A stretch of DNA of 64,000 bases from the NCBI GenBank assembly GCA_963989385.1, contig OZ022500.1, forward strand, positions 18,800,460 to 18,864,459, given 5' to 3'. A model generated the notes under the pieces. It ran no database searches and had not been told where the DNA came from. It worked only from the letters and a program-made list of their open reading frames with translations. The translations under genes were made by a program, and so were the position numbers. The DNA comes from Ctena decussata (lineage: Eukaryota; Mollusca; Bivalvia; Lucinida; Lucinidae). Positions 54,290-64,000 of the stretch are shown here, one piece after another (position 1 is the first letter of the stretch; every line of letters begins with the position of its first letter).

Positions 54290-55325
54290 CGAGGACTGAT
54301 CCAGAAGTAATGTCACTCCAACTATAAAATCGTGTAGAATAAAGAAAGAGTAACAAAATTTCGTATCCAGGTACCTTTATCTTTTTGCAGTATAGTCTGA
54401 AAATGTCCTAAAATCATGTCATGCACAGTAATCGAGATATCAAGATAGACAGAAGGCATTGTAACGACACGCGCCGCACGTCAATGACGTTTTTGACGTT
54501 CCAGACGAAGTTAGGATATAGTGTCATGCCTTATGTGTCATATTCATTGTTCTAGCAAAGCACTAATATCTGCTCACCCATGTTTAGTCTAGTCTATTAA
54601 TATTAATTGAACAGCCCTGCAGCTCAGGTTCAAGAATTTACAAAAATTCGAATTGCAGAACATCGATCTTCATTCATGAGGTCCAAGCAAGACTGACGAC
54701 ATTGTCTATCATTGCACAAAAAAGTCTTCCGGCATTCGGACGATCCTCTAGCGACTCATCTGCACTCTTAGCGACTCATCTGCACCCTTACAACGCTGAT
54801 TGCACCTTTACACAAGCCTAATAACCATGGTTATATAACAGCATGTCTAATTAAACAGCCAAGGTACTCTTATGGTGATATTCCTAATTTGTGGCAAAAC
54901 CGCATATGTATCTGCAGACGCGTTTGTCGGAAATCAATATTTTTTCACTTGGCATTTACAAGCATTATCACTATCTGGCGAACTTCAACTGGGATGACGA
55001 TATTAAAGTTTCAACAGTTGGTGGCAGGAATATATTTCCTCATCGTATCAAATTTTCATCTGATTTGGCGCATTAGTTTGATTTTGATTTGTGTTTGCCT
55101 TTGAAAATTATGTTCACGTAATAAGCGTTATTCTAACGTGCGGCGCGATGGCGACGGTGGCATACTTTGAACGTCTCTATAACTGGAACGGGAAAGGTTC
55201 CAACTTTATATTTATTCTGTTAATCAAAACTGAATTACAGTGTATCTTCATATAATTTTTATAATAATGCTACGATGTATAAGCGCGCAATGGACACAGT
55301 GACATTACTTCTGGATCAACCCTTG
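54290..55325. mobile_element. Mariner-like non-autonomous element, TA-flanked
   Basis: A 1,036-bp element has terminal inverted repeats CGAGGACTGATCCAGAAGTA against CAAGGGTTGATCCAGAAGTA, continuing ATGTCACT, and TA on both sides. No transposase. It lies just upstream of the first visible receptor exon. Confidence 0.8.
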
Positions 55326-56761
55326 TACATATACTGAACAAAAAAAGAAACGTTACATGCACGTTCAATGCACGTTGTCTTTGAACTGAATTAAGACTTT
55401 TCTAATTTTATTTTATATGTAACTGCCAAAAAGCATCCGTCTTTAAGAAAATGAATATCACACCATAAGCTGCGAGATTAATGTCGCCAGATCATTTTGA
55501 TTAAATGAGGGGCCAGAATTTGAAATTGCTGTTTTAAGGTGCCTTTTGAAGACCCGTGTTTCACTCAAGTTGTCAGCCCATGTAAGCAAGTCACTTCTGA
55601 GACGTTTATCAGGCAGTAGTTGTTACGAAAACGGTCCCACCGCCGCTTCCAAAGGGTTGATTAGTGAAGCACAAGGTTTGGAATATCGCTTTTCATGACA
55701 CTTGACTCTGACTTTCATGCTATGCACTGAAACTCCCATTGACAATGCAAGGTGATATACCACGGACAATTAATCTGTGTGATCAAACTTTTTCATCATG
55801 AACCATTGTCTGGAGAAGCTGAAATAAGATCCATGAATTAAACTTGAAAATTTTATTAGCGAACACACGAAGTATGTTCGCTTTACTGTATCAGTGTTGG
55901 TCCTATATACTTAGGCAGATAAAATGTGTGGTAACGATCATGGTTGCGGCCATCTTGGAGAACCGGAAGTTCGAAAGTTATCGCGAGACTAGTCACGAAC
56001 CAAGTGCTCTAATCGATTTTTTTACGAGTCCACAAACTTATTTTTGCAATCACTCTATAAAGGAAATGTACATTAAATATTTCTCGCTACAATAATTCTC
56101 GTTTTTGTTAATTATGTTCGTAGAAAGGATAGCTCAAACTGTAAACGTTTTGTCGTCTGCTCGTGACCGGAACTTAGTCTAGACCGGAACTGAGTTCATA
56201 GGTAAAACCCCGTACCGTGGCGCGTCATGTGAATTGGAAACGACGGCGCATCCGAGAGCGCACCAGAGAGCCCACCTAGGTTAGAATGGAGCAGGATGGT
56301 CTGTTTGGCCAGTGTTAACAAGCCATTTGATTAAAAAGTTGATTTCTACGACTATTTTTAGTAAAATAATCATGACACAGCCTTAACATCTATATTTTAG
56401 TCCATTTCAATTATCTTTGGAACTGAATAAATAACAATCAGATACACAAACGAATTCTTTGATTTGCTAATCAAAGCAATCATCATGAGTACAATTTTAA
56501 ACACCATATGATTTAATAATCAGAATTACACTAATTATCTGGGGTCTCTCAGCTGCGGAATATAAGGACTGCTGAGAGAGGGCAGCAGGACTGACTTCCG
56601 ATATTATTTTGAAGACGGTTGAATCCCTGCCTCTTAATGGTGCAGATCGCTGAGGAAAGTGTGGACTTTCAGATGATTAGTGCACCCAACCACTGTCACA
56701 AAGCAGCTTAATATTGTGACAGCAGTCCATAAGGACACCTTAAGAAGGCGAGCCTACATAT
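55326..56761. other. Upstream of first visible exon; unclassified old repeat
   Basis: From 55330 (ATACTGAACAAAAAAAGAAA) to about 55830 the text has the feel of a decayed transposon, but no frame is conserved. No LDLa or signal-peptide exon was found on the minus strand. Confidence 0.4.
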
Positions 56762-57175
56762 TGTAACGGCCATGGCTGTAGCTGTTGTTATTTATCATAT
56801 TTCTCGTCAGGAAGAAAGCACCTGCTTTCGTTGTCAATTTGTAAACAACCACGTGTGACCAACTTCGCCAGCCAAATTTACATACTAAATGACTTGTCAG
56901 CGCCTTTTCCCGATAGAATCGGAAAATATCATCACTAATTCACCTGCTTCTATCCAATTCCGGTGTTATCTCGCATTATTTTGTCTGTATTTTCTGTTTT
57001 TAAGCTCCAAATTAACGCAGTTCGACCATCTCGCACGGCTGACATCTCATTTGGTTGTACTCGGACTTTATCCCTGTAGCATTACCGCAAATCATCGGAA
57101 TTGTCCGTCATTCTCGGAGACTAACGGCAACGTCCGAAAATGGACCAGTAAGTTTTACGTCACATTCTTCTAATG

Positions 57176-57241
57176 TGACGTCATAATTCTCGTGCCCGTA
57201 TACTATATAAACAAACGAGGCGTGCGAGCGGCTGTCATTCG
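57176..57241 (+). promoter_or_regulatory. Likely LTR core promoter (CRE, TATA, initiator)
   Basis: TGACGTCA lies at 57176-57183, TATATAAA at 57204-57211, and TCATTC, matching the arthropod/metazoan initiator TCAKTY, has its A at 57237, 33 nt after the first T of the TATA box. The spacing is right for a TATA-Inr promoter driving the gag-pol transcript. There is no expression evidence. Confidence 0.55.
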
Positions 57242-57770
57242 TCTGTAGACACTGACCTGGTTGGAACTCCACCTAAAACCTAAATAGCTTGTTTGATTGA
57301 CTATATTTGGCTAAGTTACTATCACCAAGACCTAGAACAACTATCAGAATGCCTGCAAGACGTCCTCATGGTCCTAGACAGGTCTCTAAATAATAATTCT
57401 TACTTATTTTCTTCCAAACAAGTCACAGGTTACATTTTGGGTGGAGCTTGAGATTTGGGTGAAAGCCTTTCTCTCTCTTTCTCTCTCTCTTAGAATACCC
57501 TACTGGCGAGGCTGGTTGGCACTGGATTATTGTTTGATTGTATGATCCCTATCTTCTTTCATTTAAATACAAATAAGATAAGTTTTTGACCTGTTCTTAA
57601 GATTGAAATAATCAAGTTTGTTTGGCTGCCATCTGCATGAGTAATGGCCGCTGGTGACTTCCATTTTGGGTGGTAAACAAACTCCTGCTTGATTATTGTT
57701 CTAGGATATAATTTGTATATGAGATAAAGTATAAGTGACTTGTCAATTTAATGTAATTAGTAAATTAAAG

Positions 57771-57950
57771 GAAACTTGCATTTTGGGTGAAACTTACAAT
57801 TTGGGTGGAACTTGCATTTTGGGTGAAACTTACAATTTGGGTGGAACTTGCATTTTGGGTGAAACTTACAATTTGGGTGGAACTTGCATTTTGGGTGAAA
57901 CTTACAATTTGGGTGAAACTTGCATTTTAGGTGAAGCTTGTTTATTGGGT
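57771..57950 (+). repeat. 36-bp minisatellite within the LTR
   Basis: About five alternating units carry aacttgcattttgggtg and aacttacaatttgggtgg; together they make a 36-bp period. Because 36 is a multiple of three, one frame stays open and gives a repeated TCILGETYNLGG peptide. There is no reason to think it is translated. A single related unit occurs near 57440. Confidence 0.85.
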
Positions 57951-58261
57951 GTAAATTTGATAAGAATTAGCAATTATATAACAGGCCTTTAGATACTAAA
58001 TTAGAAAATAACCTAGATTATAATTTGTGTGTTTGTGTTTTATGCCATGTTTTGAAGGAAACCTTTGGCTTTCCTTAAATAATACATAAGAGAAAAGAGA
58101 CTTAATAGATTCTTAATCAGAAAACAAGTCTTTGTTTTATTCCAAATTCCACCACCAATGTGTCCAGCCCAGGTGAACCCACAAAACTATGTGTTGCACC
58201 ACCTGAAGTCCTGACAAAGTAGTTGAGCCCTCGGCAGGCTGGTCTGAGTCCGCAACATATT

Positions 58262-58279
58262 TGGTGTCAGAAGTGGGAT
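58262..58279 (+). other. Primer binding site, tRNA-Leu type
   Basis: TGGTGTCAGAAGTGGGAT is complementary to the 3' end of an animal tRNA-Leu (…CCCACTTCTGACACCA). It lies 4 nt after the inferred LTR end, the usual place for minus-strand priming. Several Ty3/gypsy elements of the Mag/SURL group use tRNA-Leu, from memory. Confidence 0.8.
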
Positions 58280-58612
58280 ACATAGATTTTTAGATGAGGA
58301 AAAATAGATCTTCGAGTTTGTAGAGACAGATTGTTCAATTGAATAACACATTTGTATTGAAATTATTTTATTTATTATAAAATTCACAAAGAAAACTCAG
58401 GCTGTTGGAGTATATCCCTCCTGAGTGTTGTCCGAGATTCTTGATTACTAGTTTGACTGTATTCTGTCAGCCTGAAAAGAGAATTGAGAGAAAAGTAAAA
58501 ATCCTGGTGTTTGGTTTTTGCTGGTGGTATTTGGAAGAAGAAAAAATCTTATAATATTTTTCGAGTATTATAAAGCTAGTTGTTGGCAAGAAACACACTT
58601 AAAGCATTAAGC

Positions 58613-60001
58613 ATGGCTGAAAACAATGTTAGACACAACCCCTTACAAAATGAACACTTAGAACCTGCTCACCAATTAGAACCCCCTCATTTAGAGCCTG
58701 AAGTCAATGGTGCATTGGATGATACACATTCTACTGCTAGTTCAGCTAACTCACTTGAAAGATCACAGTTTGAAAGCAGAATTGAGACTCAGATGGAAAG
58801 GATGGCAAATCAGGTGAAGGACACAATTACCAGTTTGACTGAACATGTGCAGAGAAGGTTTTCTGAGATTGAAATGCAGATAAACAGTTTAAACAATAAT
58901 TCCAGTGCCTCCAACCCACCAAACACAGGCATTAACTCCTCAACTGTTGACACAAATCAAAGCAATTCAATCCAAAGTAGTACCACAGAACCCTCAGTAA
59001 TTTTGAGTTCACAGTCTAAGGGAGACAACTCAATGTTTAAAACAAAACCTCACAATTTCACCGGCTCTGATCAAGATTTTGAAGAATTCTTGTCCCAGTT
59101 TGAAATCACGTGTGAAATAAACAAATGGGATTATAAAGCTAAGTCCTTATATCTTGCAAACTGTTTGACTGGGGAAGCCAGATCCCTTCTGAATGAGCTT
59201 GACTCTGAAGGCAGACGTGACTATAAAACTTTGGTTGACAAACTCACGAACCGTTATGGGTCAATAAATAGGTCTGAGATTTATAGAGCCCAGTTAAAGT
59301 CAAGGGTGAAAAATAAAAATGAATCTATTCCAGAACTGGCACAGGCCATTAAGAAATTAACTAGGCAAGCATACCCTGGGGTGAACAAAGACGTGATTGA
59401 AACTTTATCACTTGACAATTTCATTGATGCCATAACAGATTCAGATATAAGAATGAGATTGAGGGAACTGGGCCCCAAAACCATCACTGAAGCAGAAAAG
59501 ATTTCAGTCCGTATGGAAGCACACAAATTTGCAGATAAGCAGAGATCTCGGGTAGTTGGACGCTTAGATTGTGATGGTGCTCAAAAGTCAGAAACTAGTT
59601 TGGAAGATAAAGTTAATGCCCTTTGTCAAACCATGGGAACCTTGTCTAATCAGATTAAAGGCTTGTCTTCTAATAGATTTCAAAACAACGGAAGGGATCT
59701 GCCACCCTACCCCAATAGAAATCAGGCCTTTTCTCGCAATGCTAACCAGAATAGACAATATAATGCACAGCAAAGATATGGCCAATTCAGGGGAGGTAAC
59801 TCATACCAAAACCAACAGAATAGAAGTAACAATTATAATCAGGGCTCAGCAAATAGGCAGAACCAAAGAAATCAAAATAACTGGAATAACTTTAACCAGC
59901 CATTGGCAAATAATTCAAACAGAGCCCCTTCAGCACAAGACAATGGCAGACAGCAGGGAAACGAGAATCAGTCGGCTTGGAGGGCCACAGCCCGACGATA
60001 G
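58613..60001 (+). CDS. gag: gag of Ty3/gypsy retrotransposon
   Basis: The start is the first ATG in the frame (58613; the frame is open slightly further upstream without ATG), giving 462 residues. Residues about 60-105 are likely coiled coil. The central part (about 150-315) is a retrotransposon Gag capsid domain, with FEEFLSQFEITCEINKW and the conserved L-x-G-x-A-R-x-L step (LTGEARSLLNEL). The C-terminal 120 residues are very rich in Asn and Gln with scattered Arg. No CCHC zinc knuckle is present, so RNA binding would have to rely on the basic N/Q-rich tail. The last 15 codons overlap pol and contain the frameshift site. There is no internal stop. Confidence 0.93.
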   Translation: MAENNVRHNPLQNEHLEPAHQLEPPHLEPEVNGALDDTHSTASSANSLERSQFESRIETQMERMANQVKDTITSLTEHVQRRFSEIEMQINSLNNNSSASNPPNTGINSSTVDTNQSNSIQSSTTEPSVILSSQSKGDNSMFKTKPHNFTGSDQDFEEFLSQFEITCEINKWDYKAKSLYLANCLTGEARSLLNELDSEGRRDYKTLVDKLTNRYGSINRSEIYRAQLKSRVKNKNESIPELAQAIKKLTRQAYPGVNKDVIETLSLDNFIDAITDSDIRMRLRELGPKTITEAEKISVRMEAHKFADKQRSRVVGRLDCDGAQKSETSLEDKVNALCQTMGTLSNQIKGLSSNRFQNNGRDLPPYPNRNQAFSRNANQNRQYNAQQRYGQFRGGNSYQNQQNRSNNYNQGSANRQNQRNQNNWNNFNQPLANNSNRAPSAQDNGRQQGNENQSAWRATARR

Positions 60002-60012
60002 ATAATAGGCCC
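59956..60012 (+). promoter_or_regulatory. Predicted -1 ribosomal frameshift signal at the gag-pol junction
   Basis: GGGAAAC at 59956-59962 is read in the gag frame as G GGA AAC, a canonical X_XXY_YYZ heptamer. After an 8-nt spacer a stem can form between GTCGG (59971-59975) and CCGAC (59992-59996), extended inside by CTTGG with CCA and AG. The loop GGGCC (59982-59986) is complementary to GGCCC at 60008-60012, so an H-type pseudoknot is possible. The pol frame is exactly -1 to gag and is open from 59914, so slippage here fuses the two. The gag stop is at 59999-60001. Confidence 0.82.
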
Positions 60013-63000
60013 AACATTGTAGCACTTAGAAGTATGGAAGAAGGGTATTTTGTCTCAGCTTGTGTACAAAACATGCCTCTTACCTTTCTTGTTGATACTG
60101 GCTCTAATGTGACGATTCTTCGAAGAGATCTCTTGGACAGCTGGTCACCAGAGACCCGACCGCAATTGACTCCTGTAAATTTAAAATTAGTAACAGTTAC
60201 AGGGGAATGCTCTCCCTTTTATGGTAAATCTCAGGTTGAAATCATTTTGGGAAGCCAAAAACTGAATCATGAAATACTTTTTGCTGATATACAGAATGAC
60301 GGCATTCTTGGCATTGACTTTTTAAATGCAAACAGAATTGATGTGTTGTTAAGTAGAAATTACTTAATGTTGAACGGTGAGAAGATTGCTTGCTTTACTA
60401 ATAGCCAAGATGCTCAGCCTTCATGTTGCAGAATTGCAATTGTAGAAAATGTTGAAATACCAGCAGAATCTGAGATTATTGTAAAAGGCAGACCAGTTGA
60501 TACGATTGACAAAAATAGTGTAGGCATTTTGGAGGCCTCAGAGAAATTTGTTGATAAATATGAGCTGATGATTGCTAAAGCCTTAGTTTGTCCAGAAACA
60601 GGTACTGTTCCAGTGCGAATTATGAACTTAAAGCAAGAACCATGTGTGCTTTTCAAGAACACCATAGCAGCTACATATGAGCCAGTAGAAACAAGCAAGT
60701 TTGAGACAGTTAACTCCCTTGGCACAGAAAATCACCAGAAGGAAAAAGCATGCCCACAGGTTGACATAATTAACTCCCCTGGTAAATCTAAGTCGGTTAA
60801 CTCCCTTGGAACAGGAAAACAGCAGGAAGAAATTGTTTACCCTCACATTGACGAGCTTTTCTCCCAATGTTCTACCAACTTAAACGAACCGCAAAAGCAA
60901 GGTTTGAAATCTTTGTTATATGAGTATCAAGATGTTTTTTCAAAATCATCACATGATTTAGGGTGCAGTAACTTGGTTGAGCACACAATTAGAACACTAC
61001 CAAATTGTAAACCCATTAAACAGAGGCCATATCGAATTCCCTTAGCTAAACATCAAGTGGCTGAGGCTGAAATCAAATTGATGGCTGAGAAAAATCTAAT
61101 TGAGCCCTCTCACTCCGCTTGGAGCTCCCCTGCAGTTCTGATACCTAAGAAGGATGGGTCTATCAGGTTTTGTATTGATTATAGAAAGCTTAATCAGGTC
61201 ACTATTCCAGATTGTCACCCATTGCCTCGTATAGATGACACCCTTGATGCCTTGGTTGGTTCAAAATGGTTTTCGACCCTTGATTTAAAAAGTGGTTTTC
61301 ACCAAGTTAGCATTGTGGAGGAGGACAGACCTAAAACTGCTTTTTCGATACCAGGCAGTGGATTATGGCAGTGGCGTGTCTTGCCTTTTGGACTGGTAAA
61401 TTCACCTAGTGTCTTTGAACGGCTCATGGAAAGAGTATTTGCAGGTTTAAACTATATTACACTTCTCATTTATCTTGATGATATCATAGTGTTTTCCAAA
61501 ACGTTTGAAATGCATTTGCAAAATCTTCAAGAAGTGTTTGAAAGACTGAAAGAAGCAAATCTTAAACTCAATGCTAAGAAGTGCAATCTGTTTGCTACAG
61601 AAGTTTCATTTCTAGGCCACCAGGTCTCAGAAGATGGTGTGTCTACTGACCCAGAAAAGATCAAAGCTGTTAAAGATTGGCCTCAGATTACCTCAGTTAA
61701 GGAGACCCGGCAGTTTATTGGTCTTGCCTCATATTACAGGAAGTTTATTCCAGATTTTGCAACAATATGTAAACCTTTGCATAAACTGACAGAAAAGGGA
61801 CATAACTTTGTTTGGACTGAAGCTTGTCAAACTGCCTTTGACACCCTCAAGCACTTACTAACCTCAGCCCCTGTGCTTAGTTTTCCACTTCCTGGGGGAC
61901 ACCCTTTCATAATCGATTGCGATGCTTCGAATGTAGGAGCTGGCGGAATACTATCTCAGCTGCAAAATGGAGAAGAAAAGGTCATAAGTTATTACAGTAA
62001 ATGTTTGTCAAGAGCTGAGAGAAAGTATTGTACGACTAGGAAAGAGCTTTTAGCTGTTGTTCTGTGCGTCAAGAATTTCCATCATTATTTGTTTGGTCAG
62101 CATTTCACCATTAGGACTGATCATGGTTCCCTTCAATGGCTGTTACGTTTTAAGAACTGTGAAGGTCAAATAGCAAGATGGCTTGAGACGTTATCTTCAT
62201 ATGATTTTACCATACAGTACCGTTTAGGAAGAGTTCACTTAAATGCAGACAGTTTGAGTAGAAGGCCTTGCTATAATGACAAATGCAAATATTGTGACCG
62301 CTACGAAGCAAGGTACCCCCCAAATGCAGAGACAGAAGACATGAAAGATGTGAGTGAGCAGATTGCTGTGAAATTGGTGACCTCAGACGGAGGTAAGAAT
62401 GTGAGTGGCGATAAGGTATGTGTCGTCACCACCGCTGAGAAAGATATGAGTTTACTGCCCCCTGCGGAGGGTGCAGAATCGAGTTTGAAAACTTATGATA
62501 GTTCAGTAAATTCTTTTAAGGACGACGTGTTAGTGCCCCTGACAAAGGAGCAGAATGTTGAAAAAGAGGTACAATTGGAAGTGTCGGTACCCTTGAACAA
62601 GGTGATACTTGGGGTCATACGGTATGTAGCCCCACACCCTTTGATTCGGATGAACTCTGTGGTGGACACTGTTACGAATGATAGTGTATGTCGTCAGTAT
62701 ATAAACACAGCAGAAAATGAAAGGCAGATGGAAGCTGACCCTTTTGACGATAAATCTTTGTTTGGGTGTTTGTTTGAGAATGTGAATTATAGCGGATCTA
62801 AGGATCTCTTAGAACAGACAAGCGCGAGGGCAACATGCGCTTGGAGAGATTCATTAGACACTGGTGACAAGAAGTGTATTCCTGTTCCCTCTGGGAATAT
62901 TTCGGAACGACTAGATGTTGGATATTCTCCTGGTGGCCACGGGAGCATATCCACAAGGGAGATAATCCTCAATGAGGCAAGTTCAGACAAAACCTGTACT

Positions 63001-64000
63001 TGTGAGAATTATACCTGCACAAATGATCCACCAAACACCACAAGCTTGGATTGTCTTCAAATTGGTCCCTTGAGTGATAGCTTGAGCTGTAAGAAAGAAG
63101 GAAATAAGAGTGTGAATATTCAGAATAATACTCCTGGACAGAATTTGCAGTCCAGGGCGGTAGACGGTCAGATAGAACCCTTAGAAATTAACCCAGAAAA
63201 TATACGCATTGAGCAAGAGAAAGATCCTACTTTGAAGCTACTCTTAGAATGGAAACATAATAGCAATAAGCCTGATTGGTCGGTAGTAGCACCTCATTGT
63301 GGAGAATTAAAAACTTACTGGCACCGATGGTCTACCATAGTTTTGCGGGATAATATTCTGTATAGAAAGTGGGAAAGCAACGATGGCAAAACGGTAGATT
63401 ATCATTTTATTGTTCCTCCAACCTTGCAAAAAGAAGTTTTCAGGCAGTTGCATGAGAGTATAACTGCTGGTCACCTCGGTAGATGTAAAACTTTTGACAA
63501 AGTGAAGAAAAGGTTTTTCTGGTATAATATGCAAAAAGATATATATTACTGGTGCAAAACGTGCTCTGTTTGTGGCTCACGAAAAATGCCCTATCGGAAG
63601 GCAAAAGCCCCAATGAGACAGTATAATGTTGGTTGTCCTATGGAGAGAATAGCTGTAGATTTAAGTGGCCCTTACCCACTATCAAAGAAAGGTCACAGAT
63701 ACATGATGCTCGTGTCTTGCTACTTTACTAAATGGGTTGATGCCATACCATTAAAGAATCAGGAAGCCAGTCACGTTGCATCTAAATTAGTAAACAGGTT
63801 TATATCTATCTTTGGAGTCCCCTTACAATTACACACAGACATGGGTAGTAATTTTGAGTCGCAATTATTTCAAGAGGTTTGCAAGCTTTTAGGCATAAAT
63901 AAAACACGCACAACCCCAAGAAGGCCACAGTCAGATGGAATGATTGAACGGGCACAACGGTCAATACAAAATATGATTGCTTCTTACATATCCGATAAGC
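59962..64000 (+). CDS. pol: pol of Ty3/gypsy retrotransposon (protease, RT, RNase H, integrase), cut by window end
   Basis: The frame is open from the predicted frameshift to the window end, at least 1,346 codons, with no stop. Protease: FLVDTGSNVTIL near 60085 and the ILGIDFL flap-side motif. Reverse transcriptase: FCIDYRKLN, LDLKSGFHQ, and the catalytic YLDDIIVFS near 61480. RNase H: DCDASNVGAGG, with a later TDH. Integrase: an H-H-C-C zinc finger (HESITAGH ... CKTC-SVC), then core acidic residues in AVDLSGPY, HTDMGSN and DGMIERAQ. Between RNase H and the integrase finger is an unusually long segment of about 300 residues (roughly 62290-63200) with no motif I recognise. The element may still be competent, but only half of it can be judged here. 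It lies antisense to the receptor gene. Confidence 0.95.

Larger units (their letters stand above)
56762..58257 (+). mobile_element. Putative 5' LTR of a Ty3/gypsy retrotransposon
   Basis: The start is placed at TGTAACGG (56762) and the end at ...CAACA (58257), just before a primer binding site, giving TG...CA ends and about 1.5 kb. Inside are a CRE palindrome, a TATA box, an initiator and a minisatellite. The 3' LTR is outside the window, so the exact ends cannot be checked by pairing. An alternative start at TGTGACAG (about 56715) is possible. Confidence 0.65.

Noticed and set aside
57735..57992. An 85-codon ORF of TCILGETYNLGG repeats
   Set aside because: The frame is open only because the 36-bp minisatellite is a multiple of three; it sits within the putative LTR.
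1..64000. CRISPR arrays, operons or other bacterial features
   Set aside because: The direct repeats seen are long, degenerate and tandem without spacers; exons, introns and LTR/LINE/SINE elements show this is animal DNA.

Overview
The window looks like intron-rich, repeat-rich animal DNA, most likely from a mollusc and probably a bivalve. This is an inference from two things. One is a receptor gene of the GRL101 type, first described in the snail Lymnaea. The other is a crowd of pearl-like non-autonomous elements: tandem cores of 150-450 bp, a GACG-rich cap and a terminal hairpin. There is no sign of bacterial gene organisation.

One host gene fills most of the window on the minus strand, from about 54.2 kb down to 4.84 kb. 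I could build it from 15 coding exons joined by 14 GT-AG introns. Every exon phase agrees and the joined frame is open for about 1,160 codons to a stop at 4844. It encodes, in order, LDL-receptor class A (LDLa) modules, a fibrinogen-like cysteine region, two more LDLa modules, leucine-rich repeats (LRRs), a rhodopsin-type seven-helix receptor, and a C-terminal tail resembling a degenerate protein kinase (HRD changed to HSN, no DFG). One exon is only 25 nt long and supplies the first cysteine of an LDLa module. The 5' end of the gene (start codon, signal peptide) is not visible; it must lie upstream of 54170, possibly beyond the retrotransposon.

At the right end, on the plus strand, lies a Ty3/gypsy LTR retrotransposon that looks intact as far as the window shows: putative 5' LTR (about 56.76-58.26 kb), a tRNA-Leu-type primer binding site, gag (58613-60001), and a pol frame open to the window end (protease, reverse transcriptase, RNase H, integrase). 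Gag and pol are in a -1 relation. The overlap carries a textbook G_GGA_AAC slippery heptamer followed 8 nt later by a stem whose loop can form a pseudoknot.

The introns and flanks are packed with mobile DNA. There are about ten pearl-like elements, six copies of a fold-back MITE, two TA-flanked mariner-like elements without transposase, and two copies of a 1.4-kb long-terminal-inverted-repeat element. One of those two is interrupted by another element and by a LINE tail with a 16-bp target-site duplication. There are also three LINE 3' fragments (one with a 10-bp target-site duplication), tRNA-derived SINEs (one with a 14-bp duplication), and many perfect hairpins. Several insertions stop within a few bases of splice sites of the receptor gene. 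All other open frames in the window are short and fall in these repeats or antisense to the exons.
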